Source of the DNA: a virus
Length of the DNA: 42,932 nt
IMG/VR virus record: IMGVR_UViG_3300036822_000040
Coordinates: 1 to 42,932 of that record
Strand: one strand, 5' to 3'
Shown: in pieces, positions 29,226-37,234 of the stretch
Layout of the letters: each line of letters begins with the position of its first letter
How positions within the stretch are numbered: the stretch's first letter is position 1
Notes under the pieces: generated by a model
What the model saw: only the letters and a program-made list of their open reading frames with translations
The model's database searches: none
What the model was told of the DNA's origin: nothing
Made by a program: the position numbers and the translations under genes

Positions 29226-30962
29226 TCAGTGCTTGGTCTGTCCAGCCGCCCCCTTCATCTTCCGCGAGCCGCCGCCGCTTGGGATGCCGATGAGCGCCTT
29301 GATAAGCTCCTCCTTCTTGTCCTCCCCTGCCGCCTTGGCCTGCGCCTTCTGCCGCTGGCGGAGCCGCGCAAGAAGTAGCTGTGCGCCCGGAGGATGCAGC
29401 ATATGCACGAGGTCTTCGGCGTCGATGGCCCCGGCTCTGGCGAGCGCGATGGCGACTTGCCGGTTGTCCTCCGCGAAGGCCGGCGAGGCCGAATGGCTGT
29501 CAACCTCGACTTGGAAATTATCCGGCAGTTGGGAAAGCAAAAACTCTATTTTACTATCAGACGTGGTGTAAACCAAGGCGTCCATCGCCTGCATGACGCG
29601 GATGGCGAGGTAGCCGCAATCGGCTAGCTGGCGCTCGATGCGCGAGGCTTGGTCGATGAGTTGTGGCGACGACGTTCGGACAAGCGTTTGCGCGTGGACG
29701 CCGGTTCGAACTCCGCTTTCGCCTTGTCCAGACATGATTGGAGAAAAGCCGCTGGCTTCATCGAAGAGTTTGAATATGAACTCAAGTTCTTCAAGGTAAT
29801 TTTCAGGCGGCGGGTCCAGTAGCTTCGTAGCCTTGGCGTTGGGGTTTGGGTCATTGATGAAACCGCCCTCGTTGACGATTTTGTAATACTGTTCCTCTGA
29901 CACGCTGGTAAAGCCGGAAAATACCTGCGGTGCGTTAACGTTCCTGTCCCACATAACCTTGATGTCGCGGAGCCGCTTGTTAAGCATATCCTGCAACATC
30001 TGCACGTCGGCAATGATCGAGCGGCCCCAAAAGTAGCCCGGCGTCTGCTGGCCTTGGACCTTTACGAACGAGGTTTTACCTGGGACGCGAGAAAGGTTTC
30101 GGCGCGTTTTATCGCCTTCGATGATGATTGGTGCATGTCCGTAAATCGTTTGGATTGTCGTCCAGTCATCGTGCCGGTCGCGGTCTTTGATCCATACTTC
30201 ACAGAGTTTGACGGTTGGCGCAAATCGCCTTTGGGGACGCCATGGGGTCGGAACAGGGAAGACATTGACGATGCCGGCGGCGGAGCTTGGGGCGTCTCCG
30301 ACATCTCCCAAGGGCTGGAGCCCTCCAACAACCATCTGATGGAAATATGTCGGTTCTTCTTCATCGCGGTCAGGCCCCGGATCGTCGTCAAGCTCCTTCA
30401 TGATCCGCTCGTATTGCGGATGGTCGATCAGCATGGAGCGAAGCTTGGACTTGGTTGGATAGCTCACATGACACATGGCTTCCTGTTCGTCAATCGAAAG
30501 CGTTGTCTCACTGAGGACGCCGAAATTCTGCGGATGAACTGCGCCGACACGAAAGGTGCCGGAGTGTTCGTCAGGGAAAACCTTTAACAGTTGGCAACCA
30601 TTGATGAGCGCCCACGTCACCGCCTCCGAGAACATCGTGTCGGCGTCAACGTTGCGAAAGTCGGCGCTCAGTTTTTCCCCGACAAGCTGCGAGCGCTCAA
30701 GCACGTCGTCTTCCTCGCCGCTGTCATAAGTTAGCTGAAAGCGAACGTCGGTCGGCTGCATGAGAAAGCCGGAGAGCTTGCGCACGAACGGGCCGATCTT
30801 GTTGAACAGCGAGGCCCGGCTGTCCATCGCTCCGGTGTAGTAGTATTGGGCCGCGCGAGTGTAAACCATTCCGCGTTCCGTCGCGGAGGCCATGCACTCG
30901 TCAATCACTTCCTTGATCCACATTTCAAGGAAGCCGTCTTTGCTTGGTATCTTGAGGCTCAT
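29226..30962 (-). CDS. Portal protein
   Basis: 578 residues from the ATG at 30962, overlapping the upstream stop as ATGA. Features of short-tailed phage portals: helical N-terminus, a long body, conserved stretch GYFWGRSIIADVQMLQDMLNKRLRDI followed by DRNVNAPQVF, SGVRTGVHAQTLVRTSSPQL and a C-terminal Gln/Lys-rich helix. Forms the dodecameric channel for DNA entry and exit. The longer frame opening at 31079 is discounted, as a small coupled gene occupies that space. Confidence 0.85.
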   Translation of the reverse strand: MSLKIPSKDGFLEMWIKEVIDECMASATERGMVYTRAAQYYYTGAMDSRASLFNKIGPFVRKLSGFLMQPTDVRFQLTYDSGEEDDVLERSQLVGEKLSADFRNVDADTMFSEAVTWALINGCQLLKVFPDEHSGTFRVGAVHPQNFGVLSETTLSIDEQEAMCHVSYPTKSKLRSMLIDHPQYERIMKELDDDPGPDRDEEEPTYFHQMVVGGLQPLGDVGDAPSSAAGIVNVFPVPTPWRPQRRFAPTVKLCEVWIKDRDRHDDWTTIQTIYGHAPIIIEGDKTRRNLSRVPGKTSFVKVQGQQTPGYFWGRSIIADVQMLQDMLNKRLRDIKVMWDRNVNAPQVFSGFTSVSEEQYYKIVNEGGFINDPNPNAKATKLLDPPPENYLEELEFIFKLFDEASGFSPIMSGQGESGVRTGVHAQTLVRTSSPQLIDQASRIERQLADCGYLAIRVMQAMDALVYTTSDSKIEFLLSQLPDNFQVEVDSHSASPAFAEDNRQVAIALARAGAIDAEDLVHMLHPPGAQLLLARLRQRQKAQAKAAGEDKKEELIKALIGIPSGGGSRKMKGAAGQTKH

Positions 30963-31105
30963 GGCCACGCCACTCCGTAGTGCTTGACCATGCCGCAAGT
31001 GTCGCACTGCCAGCCAACCCACACTTGCCCGTCGTGCGTGCCGCTGACGACATGCCCGCCGCACCATCCCCAATGACACATGAACTGTCGCAAGAGCCGT
31101 CGCAT
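30959..31105 (-). CDS. Cys/His/Trp-rich micro-protein upstream of portal
   Basis: 48 residues with four cysteines (CHWGWC and CDTCG) and several His: a likely zinc ribbon. Start overlaps the previous stop (TAATG), and its stop overlaps the portal start (ATGA), showing it is a genuine translated gene. Role unknown, perhaps head assembly. Confidence 0.65.
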   Translation of the reverse strand: MRRLLRQFMCHWGWCGGHVVSGTHDGQVWVGWQCDTCGMVKHYGVAWP

Positions 31106-31566
31106 TACCAGACCTTTATGGATCGTCTTTTGGATACGTCAATCAAATCGGGTTGCACGCCGCTTCGGATGTTCTTTTGCAAAATGTCCAACCCATCGCG
31201 TCCACGGTTCGCCTTGCCGATGCTGATCGCCGTCTCCAGCATCGAACGATGGCCGGAAGTGTCTTGCCAGTTGGCTGTCGGCAAGCCCGCCGTCTCATCC
31301 TTGTAGCGCACCTTGGGCCTTCCGCCGAGACGCCGGTCGCTCTGCATGTTGGCAACGTTGTAATCGTTGGCGATGATGTCTTCGGTGATCTTGGCCGCTT
31401 GCATCCGCACACTGCCGCCGATGGCCGGCGGGTGGAACTCCTGTTGCATCTCGCGAGCGTCGCACTCTTCGCATGACGGCGGCGGAGCGTCCCATTGTTC
31501 GGCTGACAACACCACGTCTATGCGGTGGGCGCACTCCGGACACATGTAACTTCGATTGATTGGCAT
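31105..31566 (-). CDS. Zinc-ribbon late protein
   Basis: 153 residues. The N-terminal 40 residues contain CPECAHR and CEECDA, an FmdB-like zinc ribbon; the remainder is charged (KITEDIIANDYNVANMQSDRR). Such proteins are frequent between terminase and portal genes in phages; role unknown. Confidence 0.65.
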   Translation of the reverse strand: MPINRSYMCPECAHRIDVVLSAEQWDAPPPSCEECDAREMQQEFHPPAIGGSVRMQAAKITEDIIANDYNVANMQSDRRLGGRPKVRYKDETAGLPTANWQDTSGHRSMLETAISIGKANRGRDGLDILQKNIRSGVQPDLIDVSKRRSIKVW

Positions 31567-33194
31567 TAGAGGCCCAATCCTTGGTTCTGTCGGTTCTGCC
31601 GCATGTAGTCGAAATAGGTCCCGCTCGGATCACGCGGCTGCATCGGTTCGCCTGCTTCATCCGGCCCGCCGCCTTGGCTTTCGCCTTCGTCATAGCCGTA
31701 GCCGTAATTGCTCAACTGTTGCAAAAAGCCGCTAAATTCGGATGGCGACATGGTTTTGGCGACTTGCGACACGATGGATTGAATTGTTGCGGTCGGATTA
31801 GGCGATTGGTTGGCGATTGAGATGGCTTGGATCGCGGCTTTCGCTGGCGCGGTTGCGCCGACTGCGCTCCCGCCCCTTGCGCCCGGATCGCCAACGCCGC
31901 GTGTGTTGCCAAATCCGCCAACGTCACTCATATCACCATACGTTGACACGCCAATATTGGCGTCGCTGCCAATGCCGCCCGGTCCCACGCTGCCCGGTGG
32001 GCCAAGCGCTGCGGTTGACACGTTGGGCGCATTAGCGGCGGAGGGACCAAAGTCAGCGGCAGTCGGCATTCCACCGGCTATGCCCGCGCCGCCCACGCCT
32101 CCATAAGTGACATCTGTTCCCATTGCATTGCTTGGCGATGGTGGTCCCATCGCCGTCGTCACCGCTGGCGTTCCCACTGCGCTCGATCCCGGTGCGCCCG
32201 GATCGCCCATTCCCCGCGTGTTTCCGAAGCCTGTTACGTCCGCCATCCCGCCGAATGTCGGGTCCGAAGCTGTCTTGTTCACGGCGTCGATGGCGTCGCC
32301 AAAGATCGCGTTCATTGCGCTTTGTGACAATGACGCCGCCGGATCGCTGCCTCCCGCGTTCATCGTCGGGGCCGGCGTTCCGAGGCCGGTGGTGGCGACA
32401 TTCGACGCTGCATTGAGGCCCGGAGACGAAGGCCCAACATTGCCGTAACCCAACGAAGACGCCAAGCCATAGAGGCCCGGCGATGGCGACGCCGCCGACT
32501 GAGCCAAACCGGAAAGGGATTGAGAAGGGCCAAATAAAGATTGAGCTATCGCCGCAAGGGCCGGGCCAACGCCGATTGAGGCTGCATGACCTAAGAGGTT
32601 TTGTGTGCCGAGGTTGGTGACTTGGCTACTATGCAGCGCGTCAGAGAGGGCTTGAAGCGCAGCGTTGTGTTCTGCCGTGGTCGCGCCGAAACCACTTCCG
32701 CCTGCCGCTGTTCCCCCACCTCCGCCCGTCGCGGCTCCGCCGCCGCCCGTTCCACCCCCGCCCGTCGCGGCTCCGCCGCCTCCTCCACCGCCAGCCGAGG
32801 TCGCGCCGCCAGTCCCGCCGCCGGGGCCAGTCGTACCGCCTTGGCCGCCCGTTCCTTGAGAGGCCGCGCCATGGGAGCCAAAACCAACGCTCTCGCCGCC
32901 TGAACCTACCGACTGCCCTCCGCCAAAGGCTGTATCGCCTACGCTAGGGCCGGGCGATGAGCCGGGGCCGGTCGAGGGCGCAGCCCCAATGCCGCCATAG
33001 CCAGCCGCAGCCGCAGCCGCGTCCGCAGCGGACCCTAGTCCGGTGGCGCTCGGTCCCGCACTGCTATTGCCAGCGTTGGCGGAAGCATTAGACCCGGTGC
33101 CGGCATTGCCGCTGCCGGGGCCGGAGGTGCCGTCACCGCTAGAGCCGTCGCCGCCATTCTGCCAGAAGACGTTGAAGCGCCAGCCGCGTAGCAT
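31566..33194 (-). CDS. Low-complexity Gly/Ala/Ser/Pro-rich virion protein
   Basis: 542 residues dominated by Gly, Ala, Ser, Thr and Pro. Contains a duplicated module of about 30 residues (GFGNTRGMGDPGAPGSSAVG and GFGNTRGVGDPGARGGSAVG), each preceded by MADVT/MSDVG. C-terminal 45 residues are acidic and Tyr-rich. Likely a virion-structural or ejection-related protein; no family recognised. Confidence 0.6.
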   Translation of the reverse strand: MLRGWRFNVFWQNGGDGSSGDGTSGPGSGNAGTGSNASANAGNSSAGPSATGLGSAADAAAAAAGYGGIGAAPSTGPGSSPGPSVGDTAFGGGQSVGSGGESVGFGSHGAASQGTGGQGGTTGPGGGTGGATSAGGGGGGGAATGGGGTGGGGAATGGGGGTAAGGSGFGATTAEHNAALQALSDALHSSQVTNLGTQNLLGHAASIGVGPALAAIAQSLFGPSQSLSGLAQSAASPSPGLYGLASSLGYGNVGPSSPGLNAASNVATTGLGTPAPTMNAGGSDPAASLSQSAMNAIFGDAIDAVNKTASDPTFGGMADVTGFGNTRGMGDPGAPGSSAVGTPAVTTAMGPPSPSNAMGTDVTYGGVGGAGIAGGMPTAADFGPSAANAPNVSTAALGPPGSVGPGGIGSDANIGVSTYGDMSDVGGFGNTRGVGDPGARGGSAVGATAPAKAAIQAISIANQSPNPTATIQSIVSQVAKTMSPSEFSGFLQQLSNYGYGYDEGESQGGGPDEAGEPMQPRDPSGTYFDYMRQNRQNQGLGL

Positions 33195-33204
33195 GGGTTA
33201 GCTC

Positions 33205-33408
33205 CTATGCGCGACGCCGTTTGTTGACTAGTTGCTTGGCCTGCGGCGGTTCAGGCTCCGGCTCCGGTTCCGGCTCCGGATCAGGTTGCGGCTTGGGCTT
33301 GGGCGGCTCGTCCAAATTCAGGTGTTCAAGCACGCGGGCCATTTGCTTCTCAAGCTCGCTAATCCGGTCTTCGGTCTGCGCCGTGCGCAGGAACATCTGT
33401 CCGGTCAT
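33205..33408 (-). CDS. Coiled-coil protein with Pro-Glu repeat
   Basis: 67 residues from the ATG at 33408 (ATGA overlap with the preceding gene). Helical N-terminus (TEDRISELEKQMARVLEHL) followed by an alternating Pro-Glu stretch and a basic KRRRA end. The Pro-Glu repeat may act as a rigid spacer. Function unknown. Confidence 0.6.
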   Translation of the reverse strand: MTGQMFLRTAQTEDRISELEKQMARVLEHLNLDEPPKPKPQPDPEPEPEPEPEPPQAKQLVNKRRRA

Positions 33409-33656
33409 TTGCGCCACGTCGCCGCCTTGACGCTCCACATTTGAGCGCCTTGCGCCTCAGTGATGGCCACAGACCAAAGCCGCTTCGTCTCGGCGTCGCC
33501 AGTCGCCTCACGCGCATCGTGGCAAAGATCGATGATCTGGGCGAACGCCTGCTTAAGCTCGTTCACCGTAGGATCGCCGCTCGGATTGAAGGTCAGGCCC
33601 ACCGCCCGCTCGCCAAAGGTCATCTGTCGTTCCGCCGTTCCCGCGTCAGTAGCCAT
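33405..33656 (-). CDS. Acb2/Tad1 hairpin-domain anti-defence protein
   Basis: 83 residues. The consensus AVGLTFNPSGDP...LKQAF...IIDLCHDAREATGD...KRLWSVAITEAQGAQMWSVKA matches small phage proteins of the Acb2/Tad1 hairpin family (DUF7681). Characterised members bind and sequester cyclic nucleotide signals that trigger CBASS or Thoeris defence. Which signal this one binds cannot be told from sequence. It overlaps the end of the terminase gene by 11 bases and is therefore expressed late, which is unusual for an anti-defence gene. Confidence 0.65.
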   Translation of the reverse strand: MATDAGTAERQMTFGERAVGLTFNPSGDPTVNELKQAFAQIIDLCHDAREATGDAETKRLWSVAITEAQGAQMWSVKAATWRK

Positions 33657-35451
33657 CGATCCGTCTCCCTTTTTCGTTCGCCTTCTTGTTGATTTTCCTT
33701 ATATGCTCGGAAAAAGCAAACGATAGCACGCTGCCGGGGTTGTCTGGCGGCTTCTCGTTGACGCTCGCCCACGTCATCGCCCGTGCGATCAGGCCAGCCC
33801 GCCGCCACTCGATCCACGTATGATGGGCAAGCACGGTCGCCGAAACCAAGTCGTCATTCTCCCCGGTGTCGGGGCCAGCGCCAAGGTAGCCTTCGTCCTC
33901 GACGATGGCCTGCAATTCGCGGACAAGGTGGATCGAACGTAGCTCAATCCGCCGCAGCATGAGGCTGTCCCGCAAAGCTGAATAGATATGCTGCTTGTTG
34001 TCCTGATTGGTTTTCCAAGCGATGACATTGCCTGCGCCTCCTAACGTGTCGGCCCGGCGGTAGAGAAACCAGCGCACGGCTCCAATCATGTTGAGGATGT
34101 TGTTGCCGCCCGGCTCGGCTTGGATGATCCCGCGCTCGGCAAGCTGGCGGAGGTTGCGCACTTCCGGCAGGACCGCTGCGCCCACGCCGCTCACCTCCAT
34201 GTTGGCGAGGTGGTCTTTGTACGCGCCACACAAATGAGCTAACACCCAAGCGAACTGATAGGTCAGCGGCTTGTTCGATTGAAACTCCGCTACTTGCACC
34301 AATCGATCTGCATAACAGCGGAAAACTTGGATGGCGTGGTCGTTAGCGTCGCCCCCGCCCCCTCCGCTTGGATCGCCGCCGATGACGTACACGCCCTTTT
34401 CCTCCGGCGGCTCCCACACCCTTAGCATCACCTCGTCGCGGTTGGTCGTTTGGTGTATCTGTGATCCAAGGAAGGCATCCTGAAAGGTGTATCGGTAGCC
34501 TTGGTAGGGCGGGCCATCCGCTAACGTCTCGCTCAATTCCAAGGTCCGCGCCGCTGGGAAGAAAGACGAACCCGAGGCTATGAAGCACTCGCGCTCGTTC
34601 CAAGGAAAATGCCTCAACATGTACTCTTCCGCCCGGAACTCGCTTTCCCGTCTCCACCACGCAACTTGCTCCGTCGTTACTGTAATGCCATACACTTTAC
34701 GCACGCCCTTGGCCCGCTCGATTTCTTCCTCAGTCAATCTCCCGTCCCAATAGACTTTGTAATCCGGATCGCTTTTCGGTATCGAGTATGTCGGATTGGC
34801 CCAAAATCCGACAAAAATGAATTTCATATGCCGGTCTTCCTTCGCCTGCTGGCAGAAGTTGTAGTACCAATTGAAACCGTTGGCGATGCTCTCCCAAATG
34901 TAGAGCCGGTGCGGGTTGACCCTTGCAAGGCTTGCCTTCAGGCTCTCGACGCCTGCCAAGCTTTTCCATTGTCCACACTCCGTCGCGTGCAGCATATTCA
35001 GGGCGCGAGAAGCGCCCAAGTCAGGATTGCTAGCCGCAGCCATGAGGTCGATAACAGATTTATTTGCAAAAACCATTCCATTGCGGTTATTAGCCACGAG
35101 GCGAGTGTCGCCACTTCGCCACTGCGGCGGCAGGGTTTCGAGGAGCGCAGCAAAAATTCTGCGTAATCGTTCCAGATTGTCGGTCCTATCGGCAATGATC
35201 GCACCTTGCACTCCGGGGTTTGCGAGCGCCCAAAATAATTCGATCACGGAACAGACGGTGGTAATAGCGACTTGTCTACACTTCAAAACGACGAATTCGT
35301 GGACGCCTTCCTGCAAGCCCTTGGCTACAGCATCAATGACAAGTCTCTGTGACAGCCACGGCTCGACGTGAACCCTTCCGCTTTCTTTTGTATCGATTTC
35401 CACTGACCCTAAAAGGTCATAAATTCCTTGCCGGATCGAAGGATTAGCCAC
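33646..35451 (-). CDS. terL: Terminase large subunit
   Basis: 601 residues. ATPase part: Walker A-like VLKCRQVAITT (about 56-65) and Walker B-like LHATEC in the first third. Nuclease part: GGDPSGGGGGD (first Asp), NMEVSGVG, and NDDLVSATVLAHH (last Asp), the RNase H-like acidic set. It packages DNA into procapsids and cuts it. The start overlaps the HNH gene by 8 bases. No neighbouring small-subunit gene was recognised. Confidence 0.9.
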   Translation of the reverse strand: MANPSIRQGIYDLLGSVEIDTKESGRVHVEPWLSQRLVIDAVAKGLQEGVHEFVVLKCRQVAITTVCSVIELFWALANPGVQGAIIADRTDNLERLRRIFAALLETLPPQWRSGDTRLVANNRNGMVFANKSVIDLMAAASNPDLGASRALNMLHATECGQWKSLAGVESLKASLARVNPHRLYIWESIANGFNWYYNFCQQAKEDRHMKFIFVGFWANPTYSIPKSDPDYKVYWDGRLTEEEIERAKGVRKVYGITVTTEQVAWWRRESEFRAEEYMLRHFPWNERECFIASGSSFFPAARTLELSETLADGPPYQGYRYTFQDAFLGSQIHQTTNRDEVMLRVWEPPEEKGVYVIGGDPSGGGGGDANDHAIQVFRCYADRLVQVAEFQSNKPLTYQFAWVLAHLCGAYKDHLANMEVSGVGAAVLPEVRNLRQLAERGIIQAEPGGNNILNMIGAVRWFLYRRADTLGGAGNVIAWKTNQDNKQHIYSALRDSLMLRRIELRSIHLVRELQAIVEDEGYLGAGPDTGENDDLVSATVLAHHTWIEWRRAGLIARAMTWASVNEKPPDNPGSVLSFAFSEHIRKINKKANEKGRRIDGY

Positions 35452-35887
35452 GATACGACCCCCGTTTGGCGTCCGTGATCTTCCCCCAAGCTAGCATACA
35501 AGTGTGGCACTTACGTTTGCCGCCATAAACGCGAACGTTATCGCCTAGCATTGGATGTCCCTGCTTGCAGAAATCCCGCTTACCATAACCAACAAGCCGC
35601 CCCTTCGCTTGAGCATCCTGCATGTTGACTGTGCGCGTTCCGGCAAACAAATGGTCAAGGTTCACGCAAAACGTATTGTCACAGCGATGACAAGCGTCTT
35701 CCTTGTCGTTAGGACCAAGTCCCAAGGCAAGGCGCGTCACCTGTTGACGTTTACCTTCCCAAATCCAAACAGGATATTCGCCGCCCCTACCGCCAGCTAC
35801 ACCGCGCAACCAAATCCAGCAACCTGAATTTGGTTCAGGAACGCTGTTCTGTTCTAGGAGGTCGAGGATCTCTAGGTGGCTTGTAAT
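35444..35887 (-). CDS. HNH endonuclease with probable AUU start
   Basis: 147 residues from an ATT at 35887, preceded by GGAGG at 5-base spacing. No ATG, GTG or TTG lies between the upstream in-frame stop and the TTG at 35809, yet that stretch encodes the usual start of the HNH_3 family (PEPNSGCWIWLRG). Core motif: ACHRCDNTFCVNLDHLFAGT then NMQDAQAKGR. A second Cys pair (CKQGH, CHTC) may bind zinc. Next to terL, it could help cos cleavage or be a homing nuclease. Confidence 0.75.
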   Translation of the reverse strand: MTSHLEILDLLEQNSVPEPNSGCWIWLRGVAGGRGGEYPVWIWEGKRQQVTRLALGLGPNDKEDACHRCDNTFCVNLDHLFAGTRTVNMQDAQAKGRLVGYGKRDFCKQGHPMLGDNVRVYGGKRKCHTCMLAWGKITDAKRGSYRG

Positions 35888-36038
35888 CTTCGCCTCCAGC
35901 GATTGGCGAATTCGGGCCGGGAAGGCCTAGCGCCGTGGCGGCAGCATACACCGTCCCGTCGCGCCGCAGCCAGCGCCCGCTCAAGAACCCTTGCGTGGTC
36001 GTCTCCGTTGTCCACGGCCATGTTGGATTGACCGCCAT
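35835..36038 (-). CDS. Hypothetical protein upstream of HNH/terminase
   Basis: 67 residues from the ATG at 36038 with GGAGG 5 bases away. Trp/Arg/Pro-rich with a basic Pro-rich end (PPRDPRPPRTEQ). No family recognised. Its end overlaps the HNH gene by 53 bases if the latter begins at 35887. Confidence 0.6.
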   Translation of the reverse strand: MAVNPTWPWTTETTTQGFLSGRWLRRDGTVYAAATALGLPGPNSPIAGGEDYKPPRDPRPPRTEQRS

Positions 36039-36061
36039 GGGAGCCTCCGTTAAATATGACA

Positions 36062-36086
36062 ACGCCGTGACCGCGTGCCACGGCGT
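36062..36086. repeat. Inverted repeat ACGCCGTG/CACGGCGT
   Basis: A perfect 8-bp inverted repeat with a 9-base centre between the small gene at 36038 and the hairpin at 36115. Together these two form tandem hairpins in the gap. Confidence 0.45.
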
Positions 36087-36114
36087 CTGACCACGCTTCA
36101 CCACGGGCAGAAGG

Positions 36115-36143
36115 CCGCCGCCGGCATCAACCTCCGGCGGCGG
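36115..36143. terminator. Strong GC hairpin downstream of a disrupted micro-gene
   Basis: CCGCCGCCGG and CCGGCGGCGG form a perfect 10-bp stem with a 9-base loop, 3 bases past the TAG at 36146 (minus strand). No U tract. May block transcription or ribosome passage. Confidence 0.5.
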
Positions 36144-36145
36144 TT

Positions 36146-36292
36146 CTACGAGGTCATGTCAGGACTGTTTGGGAATTTCACCCGAACAGGGATCACGACG
36201 CTCCCGGAGACGACAGCGCCACCCAACACCCCCGTTGCGGACTGTTACTCAAGCGCCACCTGTCCGCTGGGCGCGTGGTTGGGGAGGGACAT
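36146..36292 (-). pseudogene. Micro-gene interrupted by an in-frame TAA
   Basis: An ATG at 36292 with GAGG before it opens a frame of 15 codons (MSLPNHAPSGQVALE), stopped by TAA at 36245-36247; the same frame then continues for 32 codons of coding-like sequence (SATGVLGGAVVSGS, VVIPVRVKFPNSPD) to TAG at 36146. It looks like a small gene with one nonsense change, or read-through. Either half alone would be very short. Confidence 0.4.
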
Positions 36293-36323
36293 CTAGCCTC
36301 AACACGGCTCGCCCTCCCCGCTC

Positions 36324-36704
36324 TCACAGAGCGTTCTTTTGGCTTGCGGCTCCCTTGTAAACCGCAGCAAGCAAGGCTCGGCCTTTTGGCGTGAGATAAT
36401 ATTGCTTCTCGCGCCGGTTCATCGGATTGTCGCGGCTCTCCACTAGACCCGCGCCTTCCTCGTAGTGTCTATCACGTTCGCCCATGTCAATCAAGATACG
36501 AGACACGGTTGTGATAGGAATGTCCGCCCGCTTGGCGTATTCCGTGACGCTCAGGCCCTCCTTCTCAGCGACAAGCAAAAAGACTTGCACCGCCCGAGTT
36601 GTCATGTTGTAGCGGGAAAACGGATCGAGCGAGGTCAGCAAGTTGTGGATCAATCCCAATTGCTCGTTGGTTCTGCCTTGGTTCTTAGCTATTGACACTT
36701 TCAT
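36324..36704 (-). CDS. MarR-type winged-helix regulator
   Basis: 126 residues. Residues about 37-115 form a winged helix (TTRAVQVFLLVAEKEGLSVTEYAKRADIPITTVSRIL ... KQYYLTPKGRALLAAV), as in MarR-family proteins. Overlaps the upstream regulator gene by 20 bases. Both lie at the head of the late operon and probably control it or the early arm; targets unknown. Confidence 0.75.
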   Translation of the reverse strand: MKVSIAKNQGRTNEQLGLIHNLLTSLDPFSRYNMTTRAVQVFLLVAEKEGLSVTEYAKRADIPITTVSRILIDMGERDRHYEEGAGLVESRDNPMNRREKQYYLTPKGRALLAAVYKGAASQKNAL

Positions 36705-37143
36705 CGATCACCTCATGCGCCTCCATCTTCACGCCCTCGACGCGGCGCAGCGCGCTCTCACCCTTTGGCGTGAGCCTCCACACGCCCTTCTCCAAATGCT
36801 TGACGTAGCCTCTATGCTTAAGCTTGGACAACGTTGCGCTCGATCCTGCCGGCTCAAGGTTTTGATCCTTCAGCGCCTCCTTGATCATTTGGACCGAAGC
36901 CTCCTTGGCGACAGCACGAAGTACGGTCACGGTGCCGAGGCCCTTTTCAGGCATGAACGGCGGACTTCTCCGCTTGTTGAGGACAAGAGCGTGTGAGCCG
37001 CTCTTCTTGTATTGCGGCGGAACCATCTTGACAGGCCCCTCGCCCTCTACAAGCTTGATTGACACCCGGCTATAGGGTGCAATCAATTCGGTTAACGGCC
37101 CGATCAGATCGGCGTCGATCAGGCATGTGAGTTGGAATTTCAT
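36685..37143 (-). CDS. Winged-helix DNA-binding regulator
   Basis: 152 residues from the ATG at 37143 (GGAGG 6 bases upstream); the longer frame to 37296 runs through the promoter region. N-terminal half is beta-rich (MKFQLTCLIDADL, SIKLVEGEG); the C-terminal half (about 75-140) is a winged helix with AVAKEASVQMIKEAL and KHRGYVKHLEKGVWRLTPKG. First gene of the leftward late operon, divergent from the early arm. Confidence 0.75.
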   Translation of the reverse strand: MKFQLTCLIDADLIGPLTELIAPYSRVSIKLVEGEGPVKMVPPQYKKSGSHALVLNKRRSPPFMPEKGLGTVTVLRAVAKEASVQMIKEALKDQNLEPAGSSATLSKLKHRGYVKHLEKGVWRLTPKGESALRRVEGVKMEAHEVIDESVNS

Positions 37144-37176
37144 CGATCCTCCAAAGATTGCCAAATGGCTAATGTC

Positions 37177-37205
37177 GATATATATGAGATTATCCCACTT
37201 GTCAA
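37177..37205 (-). promoter_or_regulatory. Leftward promoter of the regulator/late operon
   Basis: TTGACA (complement of 37200-37205), 17 bases, TATATC (complement of 37177-37182). It is the only clear leftward promoter ahead of the whole late block. It overlaps the rightward promoter at 37199, so the two starts compete. Confidence 0.55.
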
Positions 37206-37227
37206 ACGAAAAAGTTTGCGCTATATG
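37199..37227 (+). promoter_or_regulatory. Rightward early promoter
   Basis: TTGTCA (37199-37204), 17-base spacer, TATATG (37222-37227). Predicted transcription start around 37234 coincides with the ATG at 37235. Overlaps the leftward promoter, forming a second divergent control point. Confidence 0.6.
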
Positions 37228-37234
37228 GTGACAA

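Noticed and set aside
29700-29715. GGTTCGAA-like string resembling a tRNA T loop
   Set aside because: Lies in the portal coding region with no acceptor or anticodon stems around it; no tRNA gene was found in the window.
30054-30587. 177-residue rightward ORF
   Set aside because: Antisense to the portal gene without ribosome site.
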